A stretch of DNA of 64,000 nt, taken from the NCBI GenBank assembly GCA_013398175.1, contig VZRZ01005953.1, positions 1 through 64,000 on the forward strand. Direction: 5' to 3'. The notes below the pieces were generated by a model. It made no database searches, was not told where the DNA came from, and saw only the letters and a program-made list of their open reading frames with translations. Source of the stretch: Climacteris rufus. Its lineage: Eukaryota; Chordata; Aves; Passeriformes; Climacteridae. Each line of letters opens with the position of its first letter. Position 1 is the stretch's first letter. Shown one piece after another: positions 47,587-58,952 of the stretch. A program made the position numbers and the translations under genes.

Positions 47587-47953
47587 CTGGAGTTGCAAAG
47601 GAGCGGATAAAGACAAAGGGACAGCCGGCTGGTGCAGGCTGCTATATCAGAAAATTGAGGGAAAGGGAGTCGGGAGAGAGCCAATGGTTGCAGAGAATTT
47701 GAATGACTGACAGGGGTATTGGCCAATCACGTGGGTTCTGCCACAAGGAACTGACCAGTGGGCTGCCCTTTCAGGCGAGCGCTGCGCCCCCCACCGTGCC
47801 TGTGGCCGCCCAGCTCCATGACGAGTTCCTTCATGGTGGGCATGGAGAAACAGCCATCATGTGGCCCCGGGCCACCCCTGGCATGCGGGCTGTGGGGCCG
47901 AGCCCCCACGGAGCCAGGCCGGGCCGCTGGCTACCCCCAGAGGCACTGCAACA
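47587..47953 (-). mobile_element. family Y LTR, U3 part, minus orientation (second half of the split LTR; right arm of composite)
   Basis: On the minus strand this is family Y U3 from TGTTGCAGTGCCTCTGGGGG (ending at 47953) through CACGTGATTGGCCAA and TGATATAGCAGCC to CTTTGCAACTCCAG. It resumes the LTR interrupted after 46766. It ends exactly at GATCAG (47954-47959), the same word that precedes 46157. By eye it is about 85-88% identical to the left arm 46157-46535, so the outer ends form an inverted repeat of about 370 bp. Confidence 0.92.
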
Positions 47954-47959
47954 GATCAG

Positions 47960-48886
47960 GACCCCCGCATTGGCCTCAAACTGCCCTGTATCCAGGCAGG
48001 TGCCTGATGCCTTGGCTGGGGCTGCCACAGGCAGCCTGCCCTGCTCCCTGGAACTTTTTGTCCCCATTAGTCCTGATTCCAAAAAATCAATTTATGTATA
48101 TCTGTTATGTCAGAAATTAAGAACACATTTCTCAGAATAAGGATGCAAAAATTCACCTGATCTACTTTTGAAAATCTAATTTATTATAATTTGCTGGTTT
48201 TGTGTGAATAACTATGTTGTGAAGCATTATGTGGAATTAGACAAACAAAAAGTACAGTAAAGTTCCAGACAAATCTTTCTGAATGTTCTGATTTTATTAC
48301 TTATGCCTGAGAAAACCTAAAAATAAAAAAAAAAAATACAGTGTTTAATTTTTTCCTTTATTTTCCAGGACAGACAAGAGACAAAATATGGCACAGTTTA
48401 AAGACAGATATTAAGAATTAAACACAGTAATAGAAATAGAAAGGTGATTATTAATAAACAACAAAAGACAACAAGCTGTCTATGAGCACCAGGCTAATGG
48501 GTGTTAGGTTACAGCTGTTTAAAAAGTCAGTATTCAGAAAACAGTGATTCTAAAACGCTTTTCTTTCAGTCTTTTTTTTTTTAAATATTCTGTATGTTTC
48601 CAAAAAAATAGCCTGCAGGAATATGTTTTACATTTTGATGATTACCTAGTAAAATGTGGGGTTTTTTAATTGGGTTTTTTGTCACTGTTGTGTAGACCAT
48701 CCTGAATTATAGGTAATTTTAAATATAAAAATCAAGAGTAGTCTTTTCCAAGAGGCAGTAAGAAACATGGAACTGAAACTTAGACAAAACAGTTTATTTC
48801 CTCTGCCCAGAGACAGCATCATGTTATAGCTGTGTGTTATAGTTGGTTTTTATGAGAGGTATGAGATAGCAAAAAAACATCCCATC
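47960..48886. other. intergenic sequence; first ~110 bp GC-rich
   Basis: The GC-rich start (to about 48070) mirrors the GC-rich sequence left of the composite, so the composite probably inserted into a GC-rich patch of unknown origin. The remainder is AT-rich with nothing recognised. Confidence 0.5.
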
Positions 48887-48890
48887 ACAC

Positions 48891-49297
48891 TGATGCCTAA
48901 AAGGCTAGCCCAAACACTGAGGCCAGGCAGGAGTAAGGGAATAAAAGGTGGGTATTTATTTGAAGGGCCTTCAAAGGTACATTCAGGGCAGACAAAGCCC
49001 CCTCCTTGGGGCATCACCCAAAATGGATGACGAGTCATGAGTTCTCCACACTTTTATAGGTTTGGTCCATTCTCATATCAGCATAGATTTACCAATTAAA
49101 ACTTTACAATTTCCCCCTAGCTCGCTCCCCCCCCCTGCCCCACCCCCCGAAGCGTGGGTCTGGGCAGCCTGAATGTCCTTGGTAAGTACCCAGTGGCACT
49201 GTTATGTCTATAGAGAACAGCAACCAACGAGATATAAAGCATACACGCAAGACAACGCAGGATTTGAAAAATACAAGGGTTAAAACCTAAGGCAACA
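48891..49297 (-). mobile_element. solo LTR, ERV1-like, minus orientation
   Basis: A 407-bp element, TGATGCCTAAAAGGC...CTAAGGCAACA, of the same family and orientation as 27356-27761. The flanks ACAC (48887-48890) and ATAC (49298-49301) fit a 4-bp TSD with one mismatch. On the minus strand it has CTATAAAAGTGTGG (complement around 49047-49060) as TATA box and AATAAA (complement near 48955). A C-rich run at 49125-49149 differs from the 27.6-kb copy. Confidence 0.87.
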
Positions 49298-49301
49298 ATA
49301 C

Positions 49302-52300
49302 AATGCTGAGACATAGGACACACATTAATACATGGAAGTACAGACGTATCACACACATGAAATTTTTTTCTACATTTCTTTATTTCATAGAAATATTTTT
49401 TGAAGTTTTTTTCTCAAACAAAATCACAATTTATTTTCTGACTCTTCAACATAAAGAACCGACAAACTCCACAAATCAAGAAACCAACCTAAACCAGAAT
49501 ATGTAATTCTAAATGATGCAATGTGACAATGAAGTTACATGGCTAAAGCCTATGAATCCTGTGTTACATCTGAGCATTTCCTGGGTGATAATGTGTCTTT
49601 GCTCATTGTATAATTTAAATAACATGTGACATCTTTACACTTTGCCAAAGATACCCATCCTCTCATTTCTCATTGAAGCACATACACATCTTTGGAGGTG
49701 CTGTACAGGCCTGATTATTTCCTGTTTAGAAAGAAATAAAGAATTCTTTCGGATATGTTTTTATGCCTCATTTCAATCTGTGCTAAATATCTGTAGTTTC
49801 TTAGTCACAGTGAAAATACTGCACCAGACCAGAGAAAAGGATTCTACCTTGTACTTTACAGCAGAGAAATATTAAACTGAAATTTTCAGGGTGCACGACT
49901 AAGCTGCTTGTTCTGGTGGCCAAAAACAGAACCAAATGTTAGATTCCTTTGAAAAGCAGCACATGAAAATAAAAGTCATTTGACATAAATCTGGCAAAAC
50001 AACACTTGAGAAAATAATTTTAATTACTATTATTTAAAAAAGAATATTAACACTATTAATGATTCTTAGGTTAAATATACCATACACAAAACTGTGTCAG
50101 GGTAGATAATGGATTAATAGTAAAAAAGAACACCAAATAACAGTGTTAGCAGGAAAACTCTTTTGATTTGAAAATGTAGCCCAGGCAGTACAGAAAATAA
50201 TTACAATCAGGAGAAAGTTTGCTTACATATTTGAAGAAGGGTGTCCCAACCCTATAAGTGATAATTTACTGAACTTTTTGAAGATACAAGAACAGGTCTG
50301 TGCTTAAGACTGTTCTGCCTCCTAAAATTTTAATTGTGCCAGCCATGTTATAGTTAAACAGCCTGATGTTGATTACTGATTATGAAATAAATGGCATTGA
50401 GAAATTGGGACTGAATTTATAAGGCACTATAAGATTGTTTATGCTGTTAATGACTAATGATAACATTGCACTGTTTAAATGCAGAAACAGTTCCCACAAT
50501 GAATTTTGTTAAGTATATATATAGGGTTATGTTTTTCATTCAATAACTCAGTACAGTTGGCTTTTGAACTATACTTTGACTGCAGTTTTTTATATTTTGG
50601 ATCTCCTTTGCATGCTTCAGCTTCAATTTCAGTGTTCAGTATTGGTCATACATTTACCAAAACCTGAAATGTTCGTGAAAGCTTTACAGACCACTTGATC
50701 TTTTAATAACTTAATATTTTTCAGCACAGACATTAACATTGTTTTTGTTTGAGGTCTCATGACCTTTTCAAAGATCTTTCTTTCTCTCTGCCTGACTTTC
50801 TATTATTTCATGTGAACCAAATACAAAAATATATGAGCAAATACTTGAAACTAGCTACAAGCTGTAATTCACTACCTGAGTGAATATTTCAATTGAAAAT
50901 AGATACATGAGACTTATTTTAGAATTATGTCTAGAGTTTTGAAAACTATGGGGAGGTTTTTTAAACAAGTGAAAATTTAATCCAGGCAAAAAATTCCTTC
51001 AGGCTAAGTGAAGGAGCTATGTCACAATTAGCTTTTGTTTCTGTGCTGCTGTTATACTCTCTGAGACACACTGAAGTGACTGGATTTTGTGTTTTACTCT
51101 TTCAAAATTGTCTCCGTTTTGTCAACTGGCTTTGTCCCTAGGAGCAAAAAATGTTTTCTTTTTTTGGTCAGAAGGAAGGTAGACAATTATTTTATTTGTG
51201 GACTCAATTCATACTGTCAGTGTAGGGGGTTTGTTTCCATTCTGGTTCTTATTCTTTTTCTGTTTTGTTTTCTCTTCCCCTCCTATGTACCTTATGCATA
51301 TACAAAATGCAGTAAAGAATGCATTGCTAATTCTTCTTCTGCTTTTTAATGTCTGCTTTTCTACTTACTGAGTAGTTTTGACTGTCTTCCAGGGACTGCA
51401 GCAAGAGCCAAAGGATAACCATTCTAGAAATGTAGAAAAATCCTTCAACAAACGAGTAAAGAATAAATTTTAACATTGAATTATCCAGAAATATAGACTC
51501 AGAAGTACATTCTAGACTAATTTGTAGTTAATCTGTAGTCCATTAAATCTGGTCAAAGCCAAAACATTACATATCTTAAAATAATCAGACTTTTCCCAAT
51601 TATGAAGAAAACTTTCAGAAAAGATTAGTCTGCATATTTTTTTTTATTTTAAGTTCTACTTTGAAATACCTTGTAAAAAACTTTTACTTGAACTTCAGGA
51701 CCTTGCCTTAAATTAATGCTTATTGAAGTTATAACATTAGTAAGAATAATGTGCTGACTCCTGAGATCTCACATTGTAAGATTTCAATGGCAGTTGGGCG
51801 TATAAATCCTACTGCCAAACATAGTAAATCATGGTTATATCCTAATCAGCCATGGTGAAAGACAGTTCTTGTCCATGGTTAATTCAGATTTCTTCTTTCA
51901 ATATTTTCAAACTGAAACTCATTATGTCGTAATTGAGTGTTATGCTTATACTGTTTCAGGGGAAAACACTTCAGCAAAGTATCTCAATCAACCAATATGT
52001 TCTGTCCGTGAAACGAAAAATAAAAAGAAAAATGAAAAGGAAGGCAAGCAGAACCCACCATGGAATATGCAGTATGTCACCTTTCCAATATGTCAGAGGA
52101 AGGAAACTGCTCAGGGAACAGCCTTTCTCTAATGATGATAAGGAAAGTTCTTTTCTTGAAGATATAGGACATTTATCAGATCTTTTTCACAGAAAGCAAA
52201 AGCACATGGCACTGAGAGAAAGAAAAACTTCTGTCAAAGTCATCTAATGTCTTCAGTCTTACCCCATTGTTCAATACAGTACTGTTATGAGAGCTTTAGT

Positions 52301-52849
52301 CTGGTGTCTGTTCTACTGCTACAAAACCACTTAGACATGTTTTAGCCAAGAACTGTTTAGCAGAATTTTGTTTAATTTGGTATTGCCGGCTCACCTAGTG
52401 ATGCTCATTTCCATTACTTTAATCTCTTGGTATTATACCTCACCAAACCCAAGAGTCAAAGCATATCTTGTGATATGATTTAAAAGAATTTATCAGGCAT
52501 GAAACAGCCCCACTATATGTGCAAGTTTTGGATCCCTCCATTATCCTCCCTCTGGCACACTATTTTTTACCTCCTCTCAAGTCTTGAAGTTCTGGAAAAA
52601 TTTCCTGTTCCTGAGAGACTTGAGTTCATTAGAGCAGTTATTGACAGATTGGAAACCCGAGTTGATGAGAGCAAGTGGACTTGTCAGCAAGTACAAGATC
52701 AGGAGAACACATATTTTTAATCATAGTTTGTTTCATCTCTTTACTCTTAAGTGGAGACTGAAATTTCAATATTCCATTTTATACTATGGAAAACCAAAAC
52801 CAGTCAAATTTGAGAGAAATTGCAAGTGTTTCTGTATACCCTTATATAT
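49302..52849. other. AT-rich intergenic sequence, nothing recognised
   Basis: Open frames (51869-52132, 51933-52247, 52499-52720) are short, overlap in different frames and show no known domain. No transposon is recognised. Confidence 0.55.
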
Positions 52850-53707
52850 ACACACACAAAGGGGCATTCTACTTTTTCCTATTAAATTTTTAACATTCTT
52901 GATATCCTTTCTATTGTCTCTTTCTTTTCCCTCTGAGATAATCAGTGGTTTTCAATTACAGACTGTCTACTCCCTTCTTCCAGATCATTATTCTGTGAAA
53001 CACAATCGTAGCCATTATTGACGATAAAATTCTTGATTGTTATTTCTCTTCCTTAGTGTCTGTGTCTTCACCAGACCAAATAAACAATCATTTTCAGTAT
53101 TCAGAGAGGTTTTTTCTCCCATATCTTCCAACGTTTTCACAAATATTATTAAAATTTTAACAAATTAGCTATAAGCAGCTTCTTTTAAAACTTAGGGGAA
53201 GAAAAGGTTTGGTTTTTAAACAATATTTTCTGTAAATTTATGCCGTGTGTTCCTGCTATTTTTAATATTCAAGCCTTCTTTCCCCTCCCAATACTTCATT
53301 TTACCATAGCCAGAACATACACAATTATGTGCAGGCCATCAAGCTCTTAATGAGTTCCTGACACCTCAAATTTTATTTCCTATTTTAGTGAAATTAAGCA
53401 CCATATTTGCTTACCTCATGCCAAGGGTATTCTCAAGAGCTCCAGTGCTTTCCTATGAACGTGATTTGTTGCCTAAATTGGAGGTAGATGTTATTAATGT
53501 AAACTACTTGTAAACTCTCTTTTGCAACTTTCATTCTAGTTCTTTATAGCACTTACAGATTTTCATTCATATTTGTGTTCATCTTTTAATTTTCAATGTA
53601 ATTGATATTAAAAATAGTTTCTTAACAACAATCAATAAGTATGCATATAATACAGTTATATAAAAGTACAGTTATATAAAAGTGTCATGTAAACAGAGGA
53701 CATCTCT

Positions 53708-53760
53708 AGTTGGAAGGGACCCTTGAGGGTCATTGAGTCCAAGTCCCTGCTCCTAGCAAG
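53708..53760 (-). mobile_element. CR1 3'-end fragment (copy A)
   Basis: AGTTGGAAGGGACCCTTGAG, then GGTCATTGAGTCCAAG and TCCCTGCTC, is the reverse complement of the CR1 3' untranslated end. It recurs at 55708-55760 and 57811-57863 as part of the duplicated block. Confidence 0.65.
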
Positions 53761-53925
53761 AGAATGATAATTTTCAGAGTAAGTAGTATATATAGATGCA
53801 GTACTGGAATTAAGTTGTGGTAGTCTGGCTAGCCACAAATGTGAATGCCAAGAAGGTGATCTGGGTATAGATGTCAGCTGTTAACACTTAAGTAGATTTG
53901 AAGCATCTAATTTTTAAAAGGTCAT

Positions 53926-54848
53926 TGTGGTGGGCTTGACCTTGCCTGGACACCAGGTACCCACAAGACTGCTCTGTCACTTCCTCTCCTCAGCTGGACA
54001 GGGGAGAAAAATACAGGCTTATGGATCAAGATAAGGATGGGGACAAACCCTCACTAATTACCATCATGGGCAAAACAAACTCAAGGAAAATAATTTAATC
54101 TATTGCCAATCAAATCAGAGTAGGGTAATGAGAAAAAAAATCAAATAATAAAAAACTTTTCCCCCACCCTTCACTTCTTTCTGGGATCCACTTCACTCTC
54201 AATTTTCTCTATCTCCTCCCCCACAGCGGCACATGGGAACAGGAAATATGGGTTGTGGTGAGTTCATCACCTTCATCATTAGTTTGTTTTCTGCTACTCT
54301 ATTCTTCTCATGGGGAGGACTCCTCACACTCTTTCGCTGTTCCAGTGTGGGGTTCCTCCCATGAAAGAGAGTTTTCCATAAACTTCTGCAATGTGAGTCC
54401 TTCCTGTGTGGTGCAGTTCTTCACAAAGTGCCCACGTGCAGCTCTTTAGAAACAGACTGCTCCAATGTGGGGTCCTTCCATGGGGTCACAAATCCTGCCA
54501 GCACACCTGTTCTACCATGGACTCTTGTCTCCATGGTCCACAAGTCCTGCCAGTACTCTGTTCCAGCACAGGCTTCCCATCCTTTCATAGCCCTCTTTTG
54601 GTGCATCTGCCTGATCCACTGGGGGCTCCTCCAGGGGCTGCAGGTGGATCTCTGCACTGCCATGGACCTCCATGGGCTGCAGGGGCACAGCTGCCTCACC
54701 ATGGTTTGCACCAGGGGCTGCAGGGGAATCTCTGCTCTGGTGCCTGCAGTACCTTCTACCCCTCTGTCCTCACTGACCTTGAGGTCTGCAGTATTGCTTC
54801 TGTTACATATTCTCACTCCTCTCTTCAGCAGTGTTTGCTGTTGCACGG
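53926..54848 (-). mobile_element. ERVL-like LTR, truncated at an assembly join (copy A)
   Basis: The same LTR as 58029-59150 (see there for landmarks). It begins TGTGGTGGGCTTGACC and is cut at the single N at 54849, before the last ~200 bp. The 148-197-codon frames in it come from its GC-rich U5 and R region and are not genes. Confidence 0.85.
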
Positions 54849-54849
54849 N
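54849..54849. other. single-N join between copies A and B
   Basis: One N separates LTR sequence from a restart of the block at 54850, which corresponds to 52850. A one-base gap is a scaffolding or gap-filling mark, not a measured distance. Confidence 0.9.
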
Positions 54850-56580
54850 ACACACACAAAGGGGCATTCTACTTTTTCCTATTAAATTTTTAACATTCTT
54901 GATATCCTTTCTATTGTCTCTTTCTTTTCCCTCTGAGATAATCAGTGGTTTTCAATTACAGACTGTCTACTCCCTTCTTCCAGATCATTATTCTGTGAAA
55001 CACAATCGTAGCCATTATTGACGATAAAATTCTTGATTGTTATTTCTCTTCCTTAGTGTCTGTGTCTTCACCAGACCAAATAAACAATCATTTTCAGTAT
55101 TCAGAGAGGTTTTTTCTCCCATATCTTCCAACGTTTTCACAAATATTATTAAAATTTTAACAAATTAGCTATAAGCAGCTTCTTTTAAAACTTAGGGGAA
55201 GAAAAGGTTTGGTTTTTAAACAATATTTTCTGTAAATTTATGCCGTGTGTTCCTGCTATTTTTAATATTCAAGCCTTCTTTCCCCTCCCAATACTTCATT
55301 TTACCATAGCCAGAACATACACAATTATGTGCAGGCCATCAAGCTCTTAATGAGTTCCTGACACCTCAAATTTTATTTCCTATTTTAGTGAAATTAAGCA
55401 CCATATTTGCTTACCTCATGCCAAGGGTATTCTCAAGAGCTCCAGTGCTTTCCTATGAACGTGATTTGTTGCCTAAATTGGAGGTAGATGTTATTAATGT
55501 AAACTACTTGTAAACTCTCTTTTGCAACTTTCATTCTAGTTCTTTATAGCACTTACAGATTTTCATTCATATTTGTGTTCATCTTTTAATTTTCAATGTA
55601 ATTGATATTAAAAATAGTTTCTTAACAACAATCAATAAGTATGCATATAATACAGTTATATAAAAGTACAGTTATATAAAAGTGTCATGTAAACAGAGGA
55701 CATCTCTAGTTGGAAGGGACCCTTGAGGGTCATTGAGTCCAAGTCCCTGCTCCTAGCAAGAGAATGATAATTTTCAGAGTAAGTAGTATATATAGATGCA
55801 GTACTGGCATTAAGTTGTGGTAGTCTGGCTAGCCACAAATGTGAATGCCAAGAAGGTGATCTGGGTATAGATGTCAGCTGTTAACACTTAAGTAGATTTG
55901 AAGCATCTAATTTTTAAAAGGTCATTGTGGTGGGCTTGACCTTGCCTGGACACCAGGTACCCACAAGACTGCTCTGTCACTTCCTCTCCTCAGCTGGACA
56001 GGGGAAGAAAAATACAGGCTTATGGATCAAGATAAGGATGGGGACAAACCCTCACTAATTACCATCATGGGCAAAACAAACTCAAGGAAAATAATTTAAT
56101 CTATTGCCAATCAAATCAGAGTAGGGTAATGAGAAAAAAAATCAAATAATAAAAAACTTTTCCCCCACCCTTCACTTCTTTCTGGGATCCACTTCACTCT
56201 CAATTTTCTCTATCTCCTCCCCCACAGCGGCACATGGGAACAGGAAATATGGGTTGTGGTGAGTTCATCACCTTCATCATTAGTTTGTTTTCTGCTACTC
56301 TATTCTTCTCATGGGGAGGACTCCTCACACTCTTTCGCTGTTCCAGTGTGGGGTTCCTCCCATGAAAGAGAGTTTTCCATAAACTTCTGCAATGTGAGTC
56401 CTTCCTGTGTGGTGCAGTTCTTCACAAAGTGCCCACGTGCAGCTCTTTAGAAACAGACTGCTCCAATGTGGGGTCCTTCCATGGGGTCACAAATCCTGCC
56501 AGCCACCTGTTCTACCATGGACTCTTGTCTCCATGGTCCACAAGTCCTGCCAGTACTCTGTTCCAGCACAGGCTTCCCAT
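54850..56580. repeat. copy B of the ~2-kb block
   Basis: Corresponds base for base to 52850-54580, with three small differences seen: GGCATT for GGAATT near 55808, an extra A near 56006, and one base missing near 56513. It ends inside the LTR at GGCTTCCCAT before the N at 56581. It includes a CR1 tail at 55708-55760. Confidence 0.9.
55926..56580 (-). mobile_element. ERVL-like LTR, truncated at an assembly join (copy B)
   Basis: Same LTR as copy A. It stops within the internal repeat region of the LTR at the single N (56581). Confidence 0.85.
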
Positions 56581-56581
56581 N
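56581..56581. other. single-N join between copies B and C
   Basis: The sequence restarts at TCCAATGTGGGTCCC, about 120 bases back within the LTR, so the join falls in a locally repetitive part. Confidence 0.9.
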
Positions 56582-56969
56582 TCCAATGTGGGTCCCTTCC
56601 ATGGGGTCACAAATCCTGCCAGCACACCTGTTCTACCATGGACTCTTGTCTCCATGGTCCACAAGTCCTGCCAGTACTCTGTTCCAGCACAGGCTTCCCA
56701 TCCTTTCATAGCCCTCTTTTGGTGCATCTGCCTGATCCACTGGGGGCTCCTCCAGGGGCTGCAGGTGGATCTCTGCACTGCCATGGACCTCCATGGGCTG
56801 CAGGGGCACAGCTGCCTCACCATGGTTTGCACCAGGGGCTGCAGGGGAATCTCTGCTCTGGTGCCTGCAGTACCTTCTACCCCTCTGTCCTCACTGACCT
56901 TGAGGTCTGCAGTATTGCTTCTGTTACATATTCTCACTCCTCTCTTCAGCAGTGTTTGCTGTTGCACGG
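56582..56969 (-). mobile_element. ERVL-like LTR piece (copy C)
   Basis: Corresponds to 54461-54848 (shift 2121), with GTGGGTCCC in place of GTGGGGTCC at its start. It ends at TGTTGCACGG before the N at 56970, the same end as copy A. Confidence 0.87.
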
Positions 56970-56970
56970 N
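56970..56970. other. single-N join between copies C and D
   Basis: After it the block restarts at TCTACTTTTTCC, corresponding to 52868. Confidence 0.9.
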
Positions 56971-58952
56971 TCTACTTTTTCCTATTAAATTTTTAACATT
57001 CTTGATATCCTTTCTATTGTCTCTTTCTTTTCCCTCTGAGATAATCAGTGGTTTTCAATTACAGACTGTCTACTCCCTTCTTCCAGATCATTATTCTGTG
57101 AAACACAATCGTAGCCATTATTGACGATAAAATTCTTGATTGTTATTTCTCTTCCTTAGTGTCTGTGTCTTCACCAGACCAAATAAACAATCATTTTCAG
57201 TATTCAGAGAGGTTTTTTCTCCCATATCTTCCAACGTTTTCACAAATATTATTAAAATTTTAACAAATTAGCTATAAGCAGCTTCTTTTAAAACTTAGGG
57301 GAAGAAAAGGTTTGGTTTTTAAACAATATTTTCTGTAAATTTATGCCGTGTGTTCCTGCTATTTTTAATATTCAAGCCTTCTTTCCCCTCCCAATACTTC
57401 ATTTTACCATAGCCAGAACATACACAATTATGTGCAGGCCATCAAGCTCTTAATGAGTTCCTGACACCTCAAATTTTATTTCCTATTTTAGTGAAATTAA
57501 GCACCATATTTGCTTACCTCATGCCAAGGGTATTCTCAAGAGCTCCAGTGCTTTCCTATGAACGTGATTTGTTGCCTAAATTGGAGGTAGATGTTATTAA
57601 TGTAAACTACTTGTAAACTCTCTTTTGCAACTTTCATTCTAGTTCTTTATAGCACTTACAGATTTTCATTCATATTTGTGTTCATCTTTTAATTTTCAAT
57701 GTAATTGATATTAAAAATAGTTTCTTAACAACAATCAATAAGTATGCATATAATACAGTTATATAAAAGTACAGTTATATAAAAGTGTCATGTAAACAGA
57801 GGACATCTCTAGTTGGAAGGGACCCTTGAGGGTCATTGAGTCCAAGTCCCTGCTCCTAGCAAGAGAATGATAATTTTCAGAGTAAGTAGTATATATAGAT
57901 GCAGTACTGGAATTAAGTTGTGGTAGTCTGGCTAGCCACAAATGTGAATGCCAAGAAGGTGATCTGGGTATAGATGTCAGCTGTTAACACTTAAGTAGAT
58001 TTGAAGCATCTAATTTTTAAAAGGTCATTGTGGTGGGCTTGACCTTGCCTGGACACCAGGTACCCACAAGACTGCTCTGTCACTTCCTCTCCTCAGCTGG
58101 ACAGGGGAAGAAAAATACAGGCTTATGGATCAAGATAAGGATGGGGACAAACCCTCACTAATTACCATCATGGGCAAAACAAACTCAAGGAAAATAATTT
58201 AATCTATTGCCAATCAAATCAGAGTAGGGTAATGAGAAAAAAAATCAAATAATAAAAAACTTTTCCCCCACCCTTCACTTCTTTCTGGGATCCACTTCAC
58301 TCTCAATTTTCTCTATCTCCTCCCCCACAGCGGCACATGGGAACAGGAAATATGGGTTGTGGTGAGTTCATCACCTTCATCATTAGTTTGTTTTCTGCTA
58401 CTCTATTCTTCTCATGGGGAGGACTCCTCACACTCTTTCGCTGTTCCAGTGTGGGGTTCCTCCCATGAAAGAGAGTTTTCCATAAACTTCTGCAATGTGA
58501 GTCCTTCCTGTGTGGTGCAGTTCTTCACAAAGTGCCCACGTGCAGCTCTTTAGAAACAGACTGCTCCAATGTGGGGTCCTTCCATGGGGTCACAAATCCT
58601 GCCAGCACACCTGTTCTACCATGGACTCTTGTCTCCATGGTCCACAAGTCCTGCCAGTACTCTGTTCCAGCACAGGCTTCCCATCCTTTCATAGCCCTCT
58701 TTTGGTGCATCTGCCTGATCCACTGGGGGCTCCTCCAGGGGCTGCAGGTGGATCTCTGCACTGCCATGGACCTCCATGGGCTGCAGGGGCACAGCTGCCT
58801 CACCATGGTTTGCACCAGGGGCTGCAGGGGAATCTCTGCTCTGGTGCCTGCAGTACCTTCTACCCCTCTGTCCTCACTGACCTTGAGGTCTGCAGTATTG
58901 CTTCTGTTACATATTCTCACTCCTCTCTTCAGCAGTGTTTGCTGTTGCACGG
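56971..58952. repeat. copy D of the ~2-kb block (the one that continues into unique sequence)
   Basis: Corresponds to 52868-54848 at a shift of 4103-4104. Unlike A-C it runs past TGTTGCACGG into the remainder of the LTR and the right-hand unique flank. Copy A is attached to the left unique flank. Removing 52868-56970 would leave one continuous locus. It includes a CR1 tail at 57811-57863. Confidence 0.9.

Larger units (their letters stand above)
52850..54848. repeat. copy A of a near-identical ~2-kb block
   Basis: From CACACACAAAGGGGCATTCT onward this block recurs at a shift of exactly 2000 bases (copy B) and again at a shift of 4103 bases (copy D, from 52868). It ends inside an LTR at TGTTGCACGG, where a single N follows at 54849. 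Against copy D only one length difference was seen by eye (GGGGAG against GGGGAAG). It looks like an assembly duplicate. Confidence 0.9.

Noticed and set aside
46157..47953. In-place inversion of R-U5 within one LTR, my first reading of the scrambled order
   Set aside because: Once the nested element with TSD CTGGAG is recognised, the minus-strand LTR is continuous across 46766/47593, so no inversion of R-U5 is needed. Only the extra plus-strand U3 on the left remains unexplained.
52584..53021. 145-codon plus frame next to the duplicated block
   Set aside because: No recognisable domain, no splice or promoter context, and composition typical of AT-rich chance frames; part of it is repeated with the block.
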